A DNA stretch of 13,428 bases from Planctomycetota bacterium (lineage in GTDB: Bacteria > Planctomycetota > MHYJ01 > WSZJ01 > JACPWG01), in NCBI GenBank assembly GCA_016220045.1, contig JACRIP010000234.1, positions 1 through 13,428 of the forward strand. The letters run 5' to 3'. Of this stretch, positions 6,052 through 12,196 are shown piece after piece; position 1 is the stretch's first letter; each line of letters starts with the position of its first letter. Made by a program: the position numbers and the translations under genes. Below the pieces are notes generated by a model, which saw only the letters and a list, made by a program, of their open reading frames with translations, searched no databases and was not told where the DNA came from.

Positions 6052-7815
6052 TCACCCGCGCGGCGCCAGCGAGCTGACGAAGGGCACGCCGTCGCGGCGC
6101 AGCACCGCTTCGGCCGCGCGCACGCCGCGATACTGCGCCTCCTCAAAGAGCGAGAGCCCGCTCAGATCGGAGTGCGCGAAGAGGATCGGGCCGCACCCGC
6201 CGCCGCCGGCCGACGCGCCGGCCTCCTCCCCGCACGCGGTCGCCGCCGCCGCGCGTCGGGCCGCGCCCCAGACGAAGCCCGGCACCGGGCGGATCATCGC
6301 ATGGCCCCAGAGCATCACGTCGAGCCGGCGGACGCGCGCGTCGATGTCGCGGTGCGGCCGCCGCAGGTCGCCGAGCGCCGCGTCCCGCCAGTCCTCCCAG
6401 CGCCGCTCCAGCATCCCGCGTCGTTCCGCCGCCGGGTCCGCCCCCGTGAAGGGCCGGTACCAGGTCAGCACGCTCGGACCCGGCGCCGCCGTCAGCGCCT
6501 GGTGCGTCGCGACGATGTAGCCGAGCGAGTCGCTGCCGTGAATCACATTGTCCCAGGCAGCGCCCGCCGGCGCGCGGTCCACGTGCAGATTCGCCACCGC
6601 CCACGGGGCATAGGTGAAATCCCCGATTCCGGAATCGTCGGCCGCGCCGCCGGCCACGACGTGCCGCGCCGTGAAACGCGGCAGCGCGTAGATGACGTGG
6701 CGCGCACGCAGCCGCACGGTGGCGCCGCGCCGCGCGTCCAGGTAGTCCACGGTCGCGCCGCCGCCCGCTTCCGTCGGCGCCACCCGAAACACCACCGCGC
6801 CCGTGGTGATCCGGCCCGCCAGCCGCGCCGCCATCCGGCGCGCGAGCCAGCCGTTCCCTTCCGGCCAGGTCAGCACCTCCGGGTCCTCCAACCCGCGTCC
6901 GCAGAAGTAGTGCAGCGCCGCCCAGGCCGACGTGGTGTCGAGCGTGCAGCCGTAGTCGTCGCGGCAGCAATACTCCACGTACCAGCGCAGGCGCGCCGAA
7001 CGATAGCCCGCGCGCTCCAGCCAGTCGCCGATCGAGATCCGGTCGAGGGCCGTCACCTCGGCATCGTCGCTGCCGTACTCCATGGGCAGCGCGAAGGCCG
7101 GCCGGCCGCGCGCGTCGCGCCACGCGCGCCAGGCGGCGGTCGCCCGCCGGAAGCGCTCGACCTCGGCCGCTTCCTCCGGGGTCATGCCCGATTTCGGGAA
7201 GATCCCCGAGTTCCAGCGTCCGTGCTGGAAGAGCCGCGCCTCGGGCGCATGGCAGAGGTAGCGTTCGTCGTAGACCGGCGCGCCCTCCCGGTACTCCCGG
7301 ATGACGCCCAGCTCCGCGAAGAGCTCGCGCACCGCGGTCGAGTGCGCGGTCGGCAGCGGCACGTAGTGCGCTCCCCAGGGATACGCCGTAGCCCCGGCCT
7401 CGCCCCAGCGCGCATTCCCGCCGGTCTCGGGCTCCAGTTCCAGCAGTTCGAGGTCGCGGACGCCGCACTTCGCGAGCTTCCAGCCGGCCGCCAGCCCGGC
7501 GATCCCGCCGCCGACGATGACCGTGCCGACGTCGCGGGTTTCGCCCGGCGGCGGGAAGGCGCCGGCGCCGCCGCGCAGCCGATGCCCGAGCGCGGCCGAG
7601 GCGCCGACAATCGTGCCCGCGATGGGCGGGGCCGCCGCGCCCAGCCAACGTCCGCCCCAGCCGCCCCAGCCGCCGGCCCAGCCCGCCGCCACGGCCGCAC
7701 CCGCACCGAGAAACCGGCGGCGGGTCAGCAATCTGGGCGGGGCCTCCCCCGGCGGCTGCGGCCGCTTCACGTCGTCCGGCCCCTCAGGGCGCGAGCCGTC
7801 GCCATTCGTCGTCAT
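6052..7815 (-). CDS. Tat-exported FAD-dependent amine-oxidase-like protein
   Basis: From the ATG at 7815 this is a 587-residue flavoprotein. Residues 31-36 (TRRRFL) followed by a glycine/alanine-rich hydrophobic run form a twin-arginine export signal, so it probably folds with FAD and then crosses the membrane. The dinucleotide-binding site VIVGGGIAGLAAG (99-111) and the following ELEPETGGNA (126-135) match the amine oxidase/protoporphyrinogen oxidase family. Near the C-terminus, ILFAHSDLSGLSLFEEAQYRGVRAAEAVL fits the second FAD-contacting motif. The start overlaps the 3' end of the membrane speE-like gene by 32 bases. A GTG at 7770 is a possible alternative that removes the overlap and keeps the Tat signal; the frame also extends upstream to 7869, which is unlikely. 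It is the last gene of the polyamine-linked cluster, so oxidation of a polyamine is a reasonable but unproven guess. Confidence 0.8.
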   Translation of the reverse strand: MTTNGDGSRPEGPDDVKRPQPPGEAPPRLLTRRRFLGAGAAVAAGWAGGWGGWGGRWLGAAAPPIAGTIVGASAALGHRLRGGAGAFPPPGETRDVGTVIVGGGIAGLAAGWKLAKCGVRDLELLELEPETGGNARWGEAGATAYPWGAHYVPLPTAHSTAVRELFAELGVIREYREGAPVYDERYLCHAPEARLFQHGRWNSGIFPKSGMTPEEAAEVERFRRATAAWRAWRDARGRPAFALPMEYGSDDAEVTALDRISIGDWLERAGYRSARLRWYVEYCCRDDYGCTLDTTSAWAALHYFCGRGLEDPEVLTWPEGNGWLARRMAARLAGRITTGAVVFRVAPTEAGGGATVDYLDARRGATVRLRARHVIYALPRFTARHVVAGGAADDSGIGDFTYAPWAVANLHVDRAPAGAAWDNVIHGSDSLGYIVATHQALTAAPGPSVLTWYRPFTGADPAAERRGMLERRWEDWRDAALGDLRRPHRDIDARVRRLDVMLWGHAMIRPVPGFVWGAARRAAAATACGEEAGASAGGGGCGPILFAHSDLSGLSLFEEAQYRGVRAAEAVLRRDGVPFVSSLAPRG

Positions 7816-9280
7816 AGTACTGCACCAATCCCTGATTGTTGAGACGGATGACCTCGACCGGGAGCGCACTCATGTCGGCCGGGAACTCGAAGAGCGTGGC
7901 CGCGGTCGCGGCGGTGAGAAAGCGCAGTCCCGCCGGGTAGCGCGCCGGCGGCGCGTAGGCGCCCAGCGTCGCGAGCACGAACCCCCATTCGCCGAAGGAG
8001 GGCACGTACGCATGGTAGGGGGTAGTCCGGAGGCCGGCGGCGCGCAGGGTCTCGGCCACGCACCAGAAGGACCTGCGCGCGAAGAGCGGCGAGGTGGCCT
8101 GGATCACCGCGGCCCCGCCCGGCGCGAGCCGACGCTTCAGCAGCTCGTAGAAGGTCGTGGTGTAGAGCTTGCCCAGCGAGAAGTTGGACGGATCGGGGAA
8201 ATCGACGACCACGAAGTCAAAGCGGTCCGCGCCGCGCCCGAGCCAGACGAAGGCGTCCTGGTTGACCACGCGCACGCGCGGATCGCGCAGCGCGCCGCCG
8301 TTCAGGGCGGAGATCAGCGGGTGGTCGCGGAAGAGGTCGGTCATGCCGGCGTCGAGATCGACGAGCACGATTTCGCGGGGGCGGCCGTCGCGCAGCAGTT
8401 CGCGCACCGCGAGCCCGTCGCCGCCGCCCAGCACGAGCACGCGCTCCGGGTTCGCCACGGCGGAAAGGCCCGGGTGGACCAGGGCTTCGTGGTAGCGATA
8501 CTCGTCGAAGGAGGAGAACTGCAGGTGGCCGTTCAGGAAGAGGCGGAGGTCGTTCTTCGCGCGCGTGAGCACGATGCGCTGGTAGGGCGTGGAGCGGACG
8601 AAGACCACTTCGTCGGTGTAGAGCTTGCGTTCGGCGGTGTCGGCGAGCGTATCGGCGCCGGCGAAACCCGCGGCGAGGAGCGCGAGCGCGCCGGCTGCCT
8701 GCGCCTGGAGATAGGGTGTCGGCCCGAGGTGTGCGCGGAAGCGGCGGTAGCACCAGAGCGCGACCGCGGCGTTGCCCATCCCGAAGAGGAAGGAGGTGCG
8801 GACGAGGCCGAGCTTGGGCACCAGCCAGAGCGGGAAGAGCAGGCTGGCGGCGAGCGCGCCGGCGTAGTCGAGCGAGAGGACTTTCGACACCAGGTCGGCG
8901 AACTGGAGCTGGTCCTTCAGGATGCGCAGGAGCAGGGGGATTTCCATGCCGACGAGAACGCCGATGCCGGCGACCCACGCGTAGAGCACGAACTGGACGG
9001 CGCCCAGGTACGTAAAGGCAACAAAAAGGCCGAGCGCCGAGCAGCCGCCGGCGAGCGCGACGAGGATCTGGAGCTGGATGAAGCGGGGGATGAGGCGTGC
9101 GGAGAGGTAGCGGGAGAGGAAGGAGCCGAGGCCCATGGCGGAGAGGTAGACGCCGATGACGGTGGAGAACTGGGTGACGCTGTCGCCGAGGAGGTAGCTG
9201 GCGACGGTGCCGGCGAGCAGTTCGTAGACCAGGCCGCAGGTGGCGATCACGAAGGTGGAGAGGAGGAGGGGGAAGGCCAT
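7784..9280 (-). CDS. Membrane-fused spermidine synthase-like aminopropyltransferase
   Basis: This 498-residue protein has two parts. Residues 1-210 contain about seven hydrophobic helices (around 4-28, 37-57, 69-90, 95-118, 138-158, 160-178 and 193-208). Residues 217-490 form the SpeE fold: TPYQRIVL (231-238), NGHLQFSSFDEYRYHEALVHP (250-270), the nucleotide-binding VLVLGGGDG (281-289), VDLD (307-310) and VDFPDPSNFSLGKLYT (359-374) with the catalytic aspartates D360/D363. All catalytic motifs look intact. SpeE enzymes transfer an aminopropyl group from decarboxylated AdoMet to an amine, so a speD-like gene in the same cluster fits. Membrane-fused forms are known but their substrates are not. 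The ATG at 9280 has no ribosome site of the usual type, but MAFPLLLSTFVIATCGLVYELLAG matches the expected N-terminus. The gene is preceded by the 260-base repeat-filled gap and followed by the flavoprotein gene, whose start it overlaps. Confidence 0.88.
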   Translation of the reverse strand: MAFPLLLSTFVIATCGLVYELLAGTVASYLLGDSVTQFSTVIGVYLSAMGLGSFLSRYLSARLIPRFIQLQILVALAGGCSALGLFVAFTYLGAVQFVLYAWVAGIGVLVGMEIPLLLRILKDQLQFADLVSKVLSLDYAGALAASLLFPLWLVPKLGLVRTSFLFGMGNAAVALWCYRRFRAHLGPTPYLQAQAAGALALLAAGFAGADTLADTAERKLYTDEVVFVRSTPYQRIVLTRAKNDLRLFLNGHLQFSSFDEYRYHEALVHPGLSAVANPERVLVLGGGDGLAVRELLRDGRPREIVLVDLDAGMTDLFRDHPLISALNGGALRDPRVRVVNQDAFVWLGRGADRFDFVVVDFPDPSNFSLGKLYTTTFYELLKRRLAPGGAAVIQATSPLFARRSFWCVAETLRAAGLRTTPYHAYVPSFGEWGFVLATLGAYAPPARYPAGLRFLTAATAATLFEFPADMSALPVEVIRLNNQGLVQYYDDEWRRLAP

Positions 9281-9322
9281 GGGAGGGGGTCCAAATGAAC
9301 CGGGAGAGGGCCGGGGGGGACT

Positions 9323-9361
9323 ATTGCGGATTTCGGATTTCGATTTGCGGATTGTCCGGAT
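9323..9361. repeat. Heptamer tract, GGATTTC orientation
   Basis: The run is built from ATTGCGG, ATTTCGG, ATTTCG and ATTTGCGG, degenerate copies of a 7-base unit read as GGATTTC/GGATTGC. It is the reverse orientation of the arrays at 9461-9540 and can pair with them to enclose the segment between. Confidence 0.75.
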
Positions 9362-9452
9362 GGCGAAAGATCAGGGAGAGGCGGCTGTCAAAGAGACGGT
9401 TCGTCGGTCGATGGTCGACGGAACTCTCCTGGCGGCATCGCGCGAACCTCTT

Positions 9453-9540
9453 GCTGCGTGAATCCGCAATCCGAAATTCGAAATCCGCAATCTGCGCGCT
9501 GCGTGAATCGGCAATTCGAAATCCGAAATCCGCAATTCGG
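9453..9540. repeat. 39-bp direct duplication built of AATCCGA heptamers
   Basis: Two 39-base copies, at 9453-9491 and 9498-9536, each begin with GCTGCGTGAATC and continue as AATCCGC/AATTCGA heptamers. They differ at 3 of 39 positions. The unit is the reverse complement of the tract at 9323-9361. It ends directly against the DUF350 stop codon. Confidence 0.8.
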
Positions 9541-9759
9541 TCACCCGTGAATGCTCGCGGCGATGATGATCCCGATCGCGATCGCCCAGGCGCCGAAGAG
9601 GATCGCCACCGCGTTGTTGTGCTCCTCCATGATCTCCTTCCACAGGCTGCCGGGCGTCAGCTTGTCGGTGAGGGTGAAGAGCCCGACGAGGAGCAGGCTG
9701 CCGCACACCGAGTAGACCCCCGCCGCCGCGATCTGATCGAGCTTGAGCCAGGCCGGCAT
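9541..9759 (-). CDS. DUF350 two-helix membrane protein
   Basis: This 72-residue protein has two membrane helices, around 9-29 and 47-69, joined by a polar loop carrying TDKLTPGSLWKEIMEEHNNAVAIL. That loop and the ending IAIGIIIAASIHG are the hallmark of DUF350 (the YjfL family). DUF350 proteins usually have this module once or twice; here there is one. The frame is open farther back, but I chose the ATG at 9759. It lies one base after the stop of the 57-residue gene and has a GGAGGG ribosome site inside that gene's 3' end, so the two are translationally coupled. The family often sits near polyamine or glutathionylspermidine genes and envelope stress genes (for example yjfL near yjfC in E. coli). 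Its molecular role is not established. It could oligomerise or form a channel; that is a guess. Confidence 0.87.
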   Translation of the reverse strand: MPAWLKLDQIAAAGVYSVCGSLLLVGLFTLTDKLTPGSLWKEIMEEHNNAVAILFGAWAIAIGIIIAASIHG

Positions 9760-9760
9760 G

Positions 9761-9934
9761 TCATTTCCCTCCGACGTAGTGGGTACGGTAGACACCGGGG
9801 TTGTCGCGCACGCTCTTGGGCACCTCCTTGACCTCGTCCGAGGAGTCCCAGCTCCAGCCGAGCCAGGTCGCCAGCGCGTAGAGCGCCAGCACCACCGCGC
9901 CGTACGCGCCGTATGCGATCGGGTAGTACTTCAT
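9761..9934 (-). CDS. Small single-pass membrane protein (57 aa)
   Basis: I read a 57-residue frame here from the ATG at 9934, with a very good GGAGG ribosome site 11 bases upstream. Residues 6-27 (IAYGAYGAVVLALYALATWLGW) form one membrane helix, followed by a conserved-looking charged tail: SWDSSDEVKEVPKSVRDNPGVYRTHYVGGK. I recall small proteins with a similar 'VP-S-VR-NPG-YR-HY' tail next to DUF350/DUF4178 genes, but could not check this. The stop lies one base before the DUF350 start, so the pair is translated together and probably forms one membrane complex. No enzyme motif is visible. It is too short for most gene finders and easily missed. Confidence 0.82.
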   Translation of the reverse strand: MKYYPIAYGAYGAVVLALYALATWLGWSWDSSDEVKEVPKSVRDNPGVYRTHYVGGK

Positions 9935-9951
9935 GTCGTTTGTCCTCCAGA

Positions 9952-9976
9952 GGCGGGCGCCCGCCAGGGGCGCCCC
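9952..9976. repeat. Two adjacent GC palindromes
   Basis: GGCGGGCGCCCGCC (14 bp) and GGGGCGCCCC (10 bp) are both perfect and sit one base apart, just upstream of the small gene's ribosome site. The second is followed by TACG and so resembles half of the 30-bp palindrome at 3788-3817. Confidence 0.6.
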
Positions 9977-10022
9977 TACGGGGTCGCGCGGCTGCCCGGC
10001 CGCCGGCCCGGCGCACTCACCC

Positions 10023-10054
10023 TATCACCCAATCACGCAATCGCCCAATCACCC
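10023..10054. repeat. Octamer tandem repeat (AATCACCC x4)
   Basis: Four consecutive 8-base units (TATCACCC, AATCACGC, AATCGCCC, AATCACCC) vary at one or two positions. The array is followed by AAG. It is a separate family from the nearby 7-base units. Confidence 0.75.
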
Positions 10055-10098
10055 AAGTCGGGCGCGCGCCCGAAACCCAACAGCAGCAGCACCCGTCG

Positions 10099-10187
10099 AT
10101 TGCGGAATTCGGATTTCGGATTGCGGATTAGCTCCGGAATTGCCGGCTCGCGTCAATCCGAAATCCGAAATCCGAAATCCGCAATTC
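10099..10187. repeat. Opposed heptamer tracts forming a large inverted repeat
   Basis: The left tract (10099-10130) reads GGATTTC/GGATTGC and the right (10155-10187) reads AATCCGA, AATCCGA, AATCCGA, AATCCGC. The two are reverse complements apart from a few positions and are separated by 24 bases, so the RNA or DNA strand could fold into a long hairpin. The same unit occurs in the other gap at 9323-9540. Confidence 0.8.
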
Positions 10188-10281
10188 TGGTCGCGCGGTC
10201 AAGAAGCGCAGCAGTAGGAATCCAGTCGACAGTCCCTTCGGGCCGCGCCCTCGCCGCGGTTCGCCGCCTGCCGCCCCGCTT

Positions 10282-11538
10282 CTACCCGTAGTCGCTTTCC
10301 ATCCAGCGCGCGTGCTCGAACGCGTGCTGCCGCGACCAGAACCAGGCATACGGCAAAAACAGCAGGAGCCAGCAGGCCGCGAAGAAGAGCGGGCGCGGGA
10401 CGCCGCGCGTCGCGACGATCGTGTAGGTGAGCGCCGGCGCGTCGGTCTCGGGTTCCACGCGCAGGTAGTAGGACCCGCCGAGCAGCGCCGACAGGATCGT
10501 CGAGTCGCTCGTGCTGCCCTCGCTCCAGGATTCGCCGCCCTCGAAGCCGTGGTAGTACTCGACCTCGCGGCTGAAATCGAACGCCGTGTCGGTCGTCTCC
10601 TCGATGAGCGCGAGGTCGAAGTACGCCCAGTGGTTGTCCAGGTTGGTGCGCACCTCGACCTCGAGGTTGCCGCGTCCGCCGGGGATCGCGAAAACCTGCG
10701 ACACGCGCGAGCGCTCCGGCTCGCCGGCCGTGGCGGTGAAACTCTCTTCGAGTACGCGCGCGTTGCGCGCGCCGAGCAGGTCCCAGCCGGCGATCAGGAT
10801 GCCGACGGCGAGCAGGCCGGCGAGCACGAGCTGCATCGGGCGGGCCAGCGGCTCCCACGGCGAGGGCTGGGCCGACGCGATGCCGCGCGGCTCAGGCGGC
10901 GTGCCCGCGAGCTTGAACGCCTGCCAGACCGCGGCCGGCTCCATGTACTCCCCGATCGACCAGGTCACCTCGTCCGCGGTCTTCTCCTCGGAGAGCAGGT
11001 TGGGCGGGCAGACGTAGTCGATGCAGCGCGCCGTGTCGCCGCGCAGCGCCTTCCAGTAGAACTCGCCGAGCACGTAGATGATCTCGGCCTCGGCCTCCTG
11101 GAAGCGCCGGTACTCGTGGCCCAGGAAGTTGACGTCTTTGCCGGAGCGGGAGGGCAGCGAAGTCGTCGGCTTGACCCAGGTCCAATGGTGCGCGTACTCG
11201 GTCAGCCAGCGGTAGCCGCGGTAGGGGTTCCACAGGAGATACTCGTCCCAGGTGTACGGCGTGCCCTCGACCACCACCCGGCGGCGCAGGTAGCCCAGGC
11301 ATTCCCAGGTCTCGCCGCGCAGCGTGCCGCGCGCGCCCAGGGGGATCGTGGGCTTGCTCGGGATCTTCTGCTCGTAGGCGACGAGGAGCTGGTGCCCGGG
11401 GTCGCGCGCGTCGACGATGGAGCCGCAGTACTCGCAGGCGACGACCGCGGTCTTGCCGGGCGCGCGCACGGAGAGCGGGGCGCCGCATTTGGCGCAGGCG
11501 AAGGACTGGACGGCGAGGGGCGGCGGGGCGGGCCGCAT
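10282..11538 (-). CDS. Membrane-anchored zinc-ribbon DUF4178 protein
   Basis: This is a 418-residue protein. A zinc ribbon (C15-x2-C18 ... C35-x2-C38) is followed by a DUF4178 domain at about 64-180: GTLRGETWECLGYLRRRV, WDEYLLWNPYRGYRWL, then an acidic tract with EIIYVLGEFYW. Residues 234-254 form a first membrane helix, 260-375 a beta-rich region and 383-400 a second helix. The beta-rich region therefore should lie across the membrane from the two ends. Its start directly abuts the stop of the smaller DUF4178 gene (TAG, then ATG), so the two are translationally coupled and probably partners. DUF4178 is of unknown function; it recurs beside SpeD, SpeE and DUF350 genes. The cysteine pairs are complete. 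The frame ends at a TAG. It is followed by a 347-base gap. Confidence 0.85.
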   Translation of the reverse strand: MRPAPPPLAVQSFACAKCGAPLSVRAPGKTAVVACEYCGSIVDARDPGHQLLVAYEQKIPSKPTIPLGARGTLRGETWECLGYLRRRVVVEGTPYTWDEYLLWNPYRGYRWLTEYAHHWTWVKPTTSLPSRSGKDVNFLGHEYRRFQEAEAEIIYVLGEFYWKALRGDTARCIDYVCPPNLLSEEKTADEVTWSIGEYMEPAAVWQAFKLAGTPPEPRGIASAQPSPWEPLARPMQLVLAGLLAVGILIAGWDLLGARNARVLEESFTATAGEPERSRVSQVFAIPGGRGNLEVEVRTNLDNHWAYFDLALIEETTDTAFDFSREVEYYHGFEGGESWSEGSTSDSTILSALLGGSYYLRVEPETDAPALTYTIVATRGVPRPLFFAACWLLLFLPYAWFWSRQHAFEHARWMESDYG

Positions 11539-12171
11539 CTACCAGCCCTCCAGCTTGCGCAGGTGCGTGAACGCGAGCTCGTCGAACTCGAGCCACTCCC
11601 CGATGAAGAGGAGGGGCGGGTTTTCGCTGTAGTCGAGGGTGGCGAAGGCGCGCTCTTCGCTGCCGAGGTCGGCGAGCGGGGCCGCGTACCCGGACTCGAC
11701 CTTGAACGGCAGCTCGCCCTCGCCGCCGATGCAGCGGGCGCGGTCGAGGTTGGTGACGGTGTAGCTCACGCCGGCCAGCGTCACGTGACGGCCGATCTTG
11801 AGCTGGTCGAAGGGCGGGATCAGGTCTTCGCCGGGGTCGGTGCGGAAATTGACGCCGTAGCGGCCGGCGGCTTCGCCGATCCAGCCGGGCTTGCCGGACT
11901 CGAAGCCGGCGTACCATTCGTTCCAGTAGCCGGCGTCGAACTGGAGCTGGATGCGGCCGAGGATCTCGAAGCGGCGGTCCCGGTAGCGGCCGCGCGTGCC
12001 GAGCTGGAGGGGGGTGCCGTCCTCCTGGAGTTCGCCGACGGCGCCGAGGTTCTGGAGGTTCATCCCCTTGCGTAGGACCAGGGACCGGCAGTGTCCGCAG
12101 ACCGCGTAGAGGGCGGATTTGGTGCGGAAGGGGATTTCGGCGCCGCAGGAGGGGCAGGACGCGCTGGGCAT
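11539..12171 (-). CDS. Soluble zinc-ribbon DUF4178 protein
   Basis: This 210-residue protein is a relative of the membrane-anchored DUF4178 protein encoded directly after it. The zinc ribbon is C6-x2-C9 ... C25-x2-C28. The rest (about 55-205) is DUF4178: RGRYRDRRFEILGRIQLQF, NEWYAGF, GWIGEAAGRYGV and a closing LLFIGEWLEFDEL. It has no membrane helix. The frame is open to 12858, but the ATG at 12171 is the sensible start. It gives MPSASCPSC directly, with a GGAGA site 10-12 bases upstream, 25 bases after the speD-like stop; a longer start would overlap that gene out of phase. Its stop TAG directly precedes the next ATG. Function is unknown. The likely role is as a cytoplasmic partner of its larger relative. 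Confidence 0.85.
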   Translation of the reverse strand: MPSASCPSCGAEIPFRTKSALYAVCGHCRSLVLRKGMNLQNLGAVGELQEDGTPLQLGTRGRYRDRRFEILGRIQLQFDAGYWNEWYAGFESGKPGWIGEAAGRYGVNFRTDPGEDLIPPFDQLKIGRHVTLAGVSYTVTNLDRARCIGGEGELPFKVESGYAAPLADLGSEERAFATLDYSENPPLLFIGEWLEFDELAFTHLRKLEGW

Positions 12172-12196
12172 GGCGCGGACGTCTCCGGTGAAGGCC

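Larger units (their letters stand above)
9281..9540. other. Gap with heptameric tandem repeats inside the cluster
   Basis: The 260 bases between the DUF350 gene end and the speE-like gene contain two arrays of a 7-base unit in opposite orientation (9323-9361 and 9453-9540) around about 90 bases of unremarkable sequence. No protein-like frame or RNA gene was seen. Confidence 0.6.
9935..10281. other. Gap of 347 bases with repeats inside the cluster
   Basis: The gap lies between the membrane-anchored DUF4178 gene and the 57-residue gene. It holds the ribosome site of the small gene (GGAGGAC), two palindromes (9952-9965 and 9967-9976), four copies of an 8-base unit (10023-10054) and two opposed heptamer tracts (10099-10130 and 10155-10187). 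No frame looks like protein. A promoter for the downstream genes may lie here, but no clear boxes were seen. Confidence 0.6.

Noticed and set aside
6172..7842. Plus-strand frame of about 556 codons opposite the flavoprotein gene
   Set aside because: No motifs; composition typical of antisense frames at high GC.
7816..7869. Upstream ATG (7869) for the flavoprotein gene
   Set aside because: It adds a serine/arginine stretch that overlaps the conserved end of the speE-like gene even further.
7517..9298. Plus-strand frame of about 593 codons opposite the speE-like gene
   Set aside because: Antisense shadow rich in glutamate, glycine and arginine; the speE frame has all catalytic motifs.
9362..9461. 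Small protein in the gap before the speE-like gene
   Set aside because: The frame reading MAKDQGEAAVKETVRR lacks a ribosome site, runs opposite to all neighbours and ends inside the heptamer array.
9760..9795. Upstream ATG (9795) for the DUF350 gene
   Set aside because: It would lie inside the 57-aa gene, lacks a ribosome site, and adds 12 residues with no membrane or family match; the ATG at 9759 has GGAGGG in front.
9323..10187. CRISPR array
   Set aside because: The unit is only 7-8 bases, arrays are degenerate and in opposed pairs, and there are no spacers of constant length or cas genes.
10312..12075. Plus-strand frame of about 587 codons opposite the DUF4178 genes
   Set aside because: Antisense shadow; both DUF4178 proteins have complete zinc ribbons on the minus strand.
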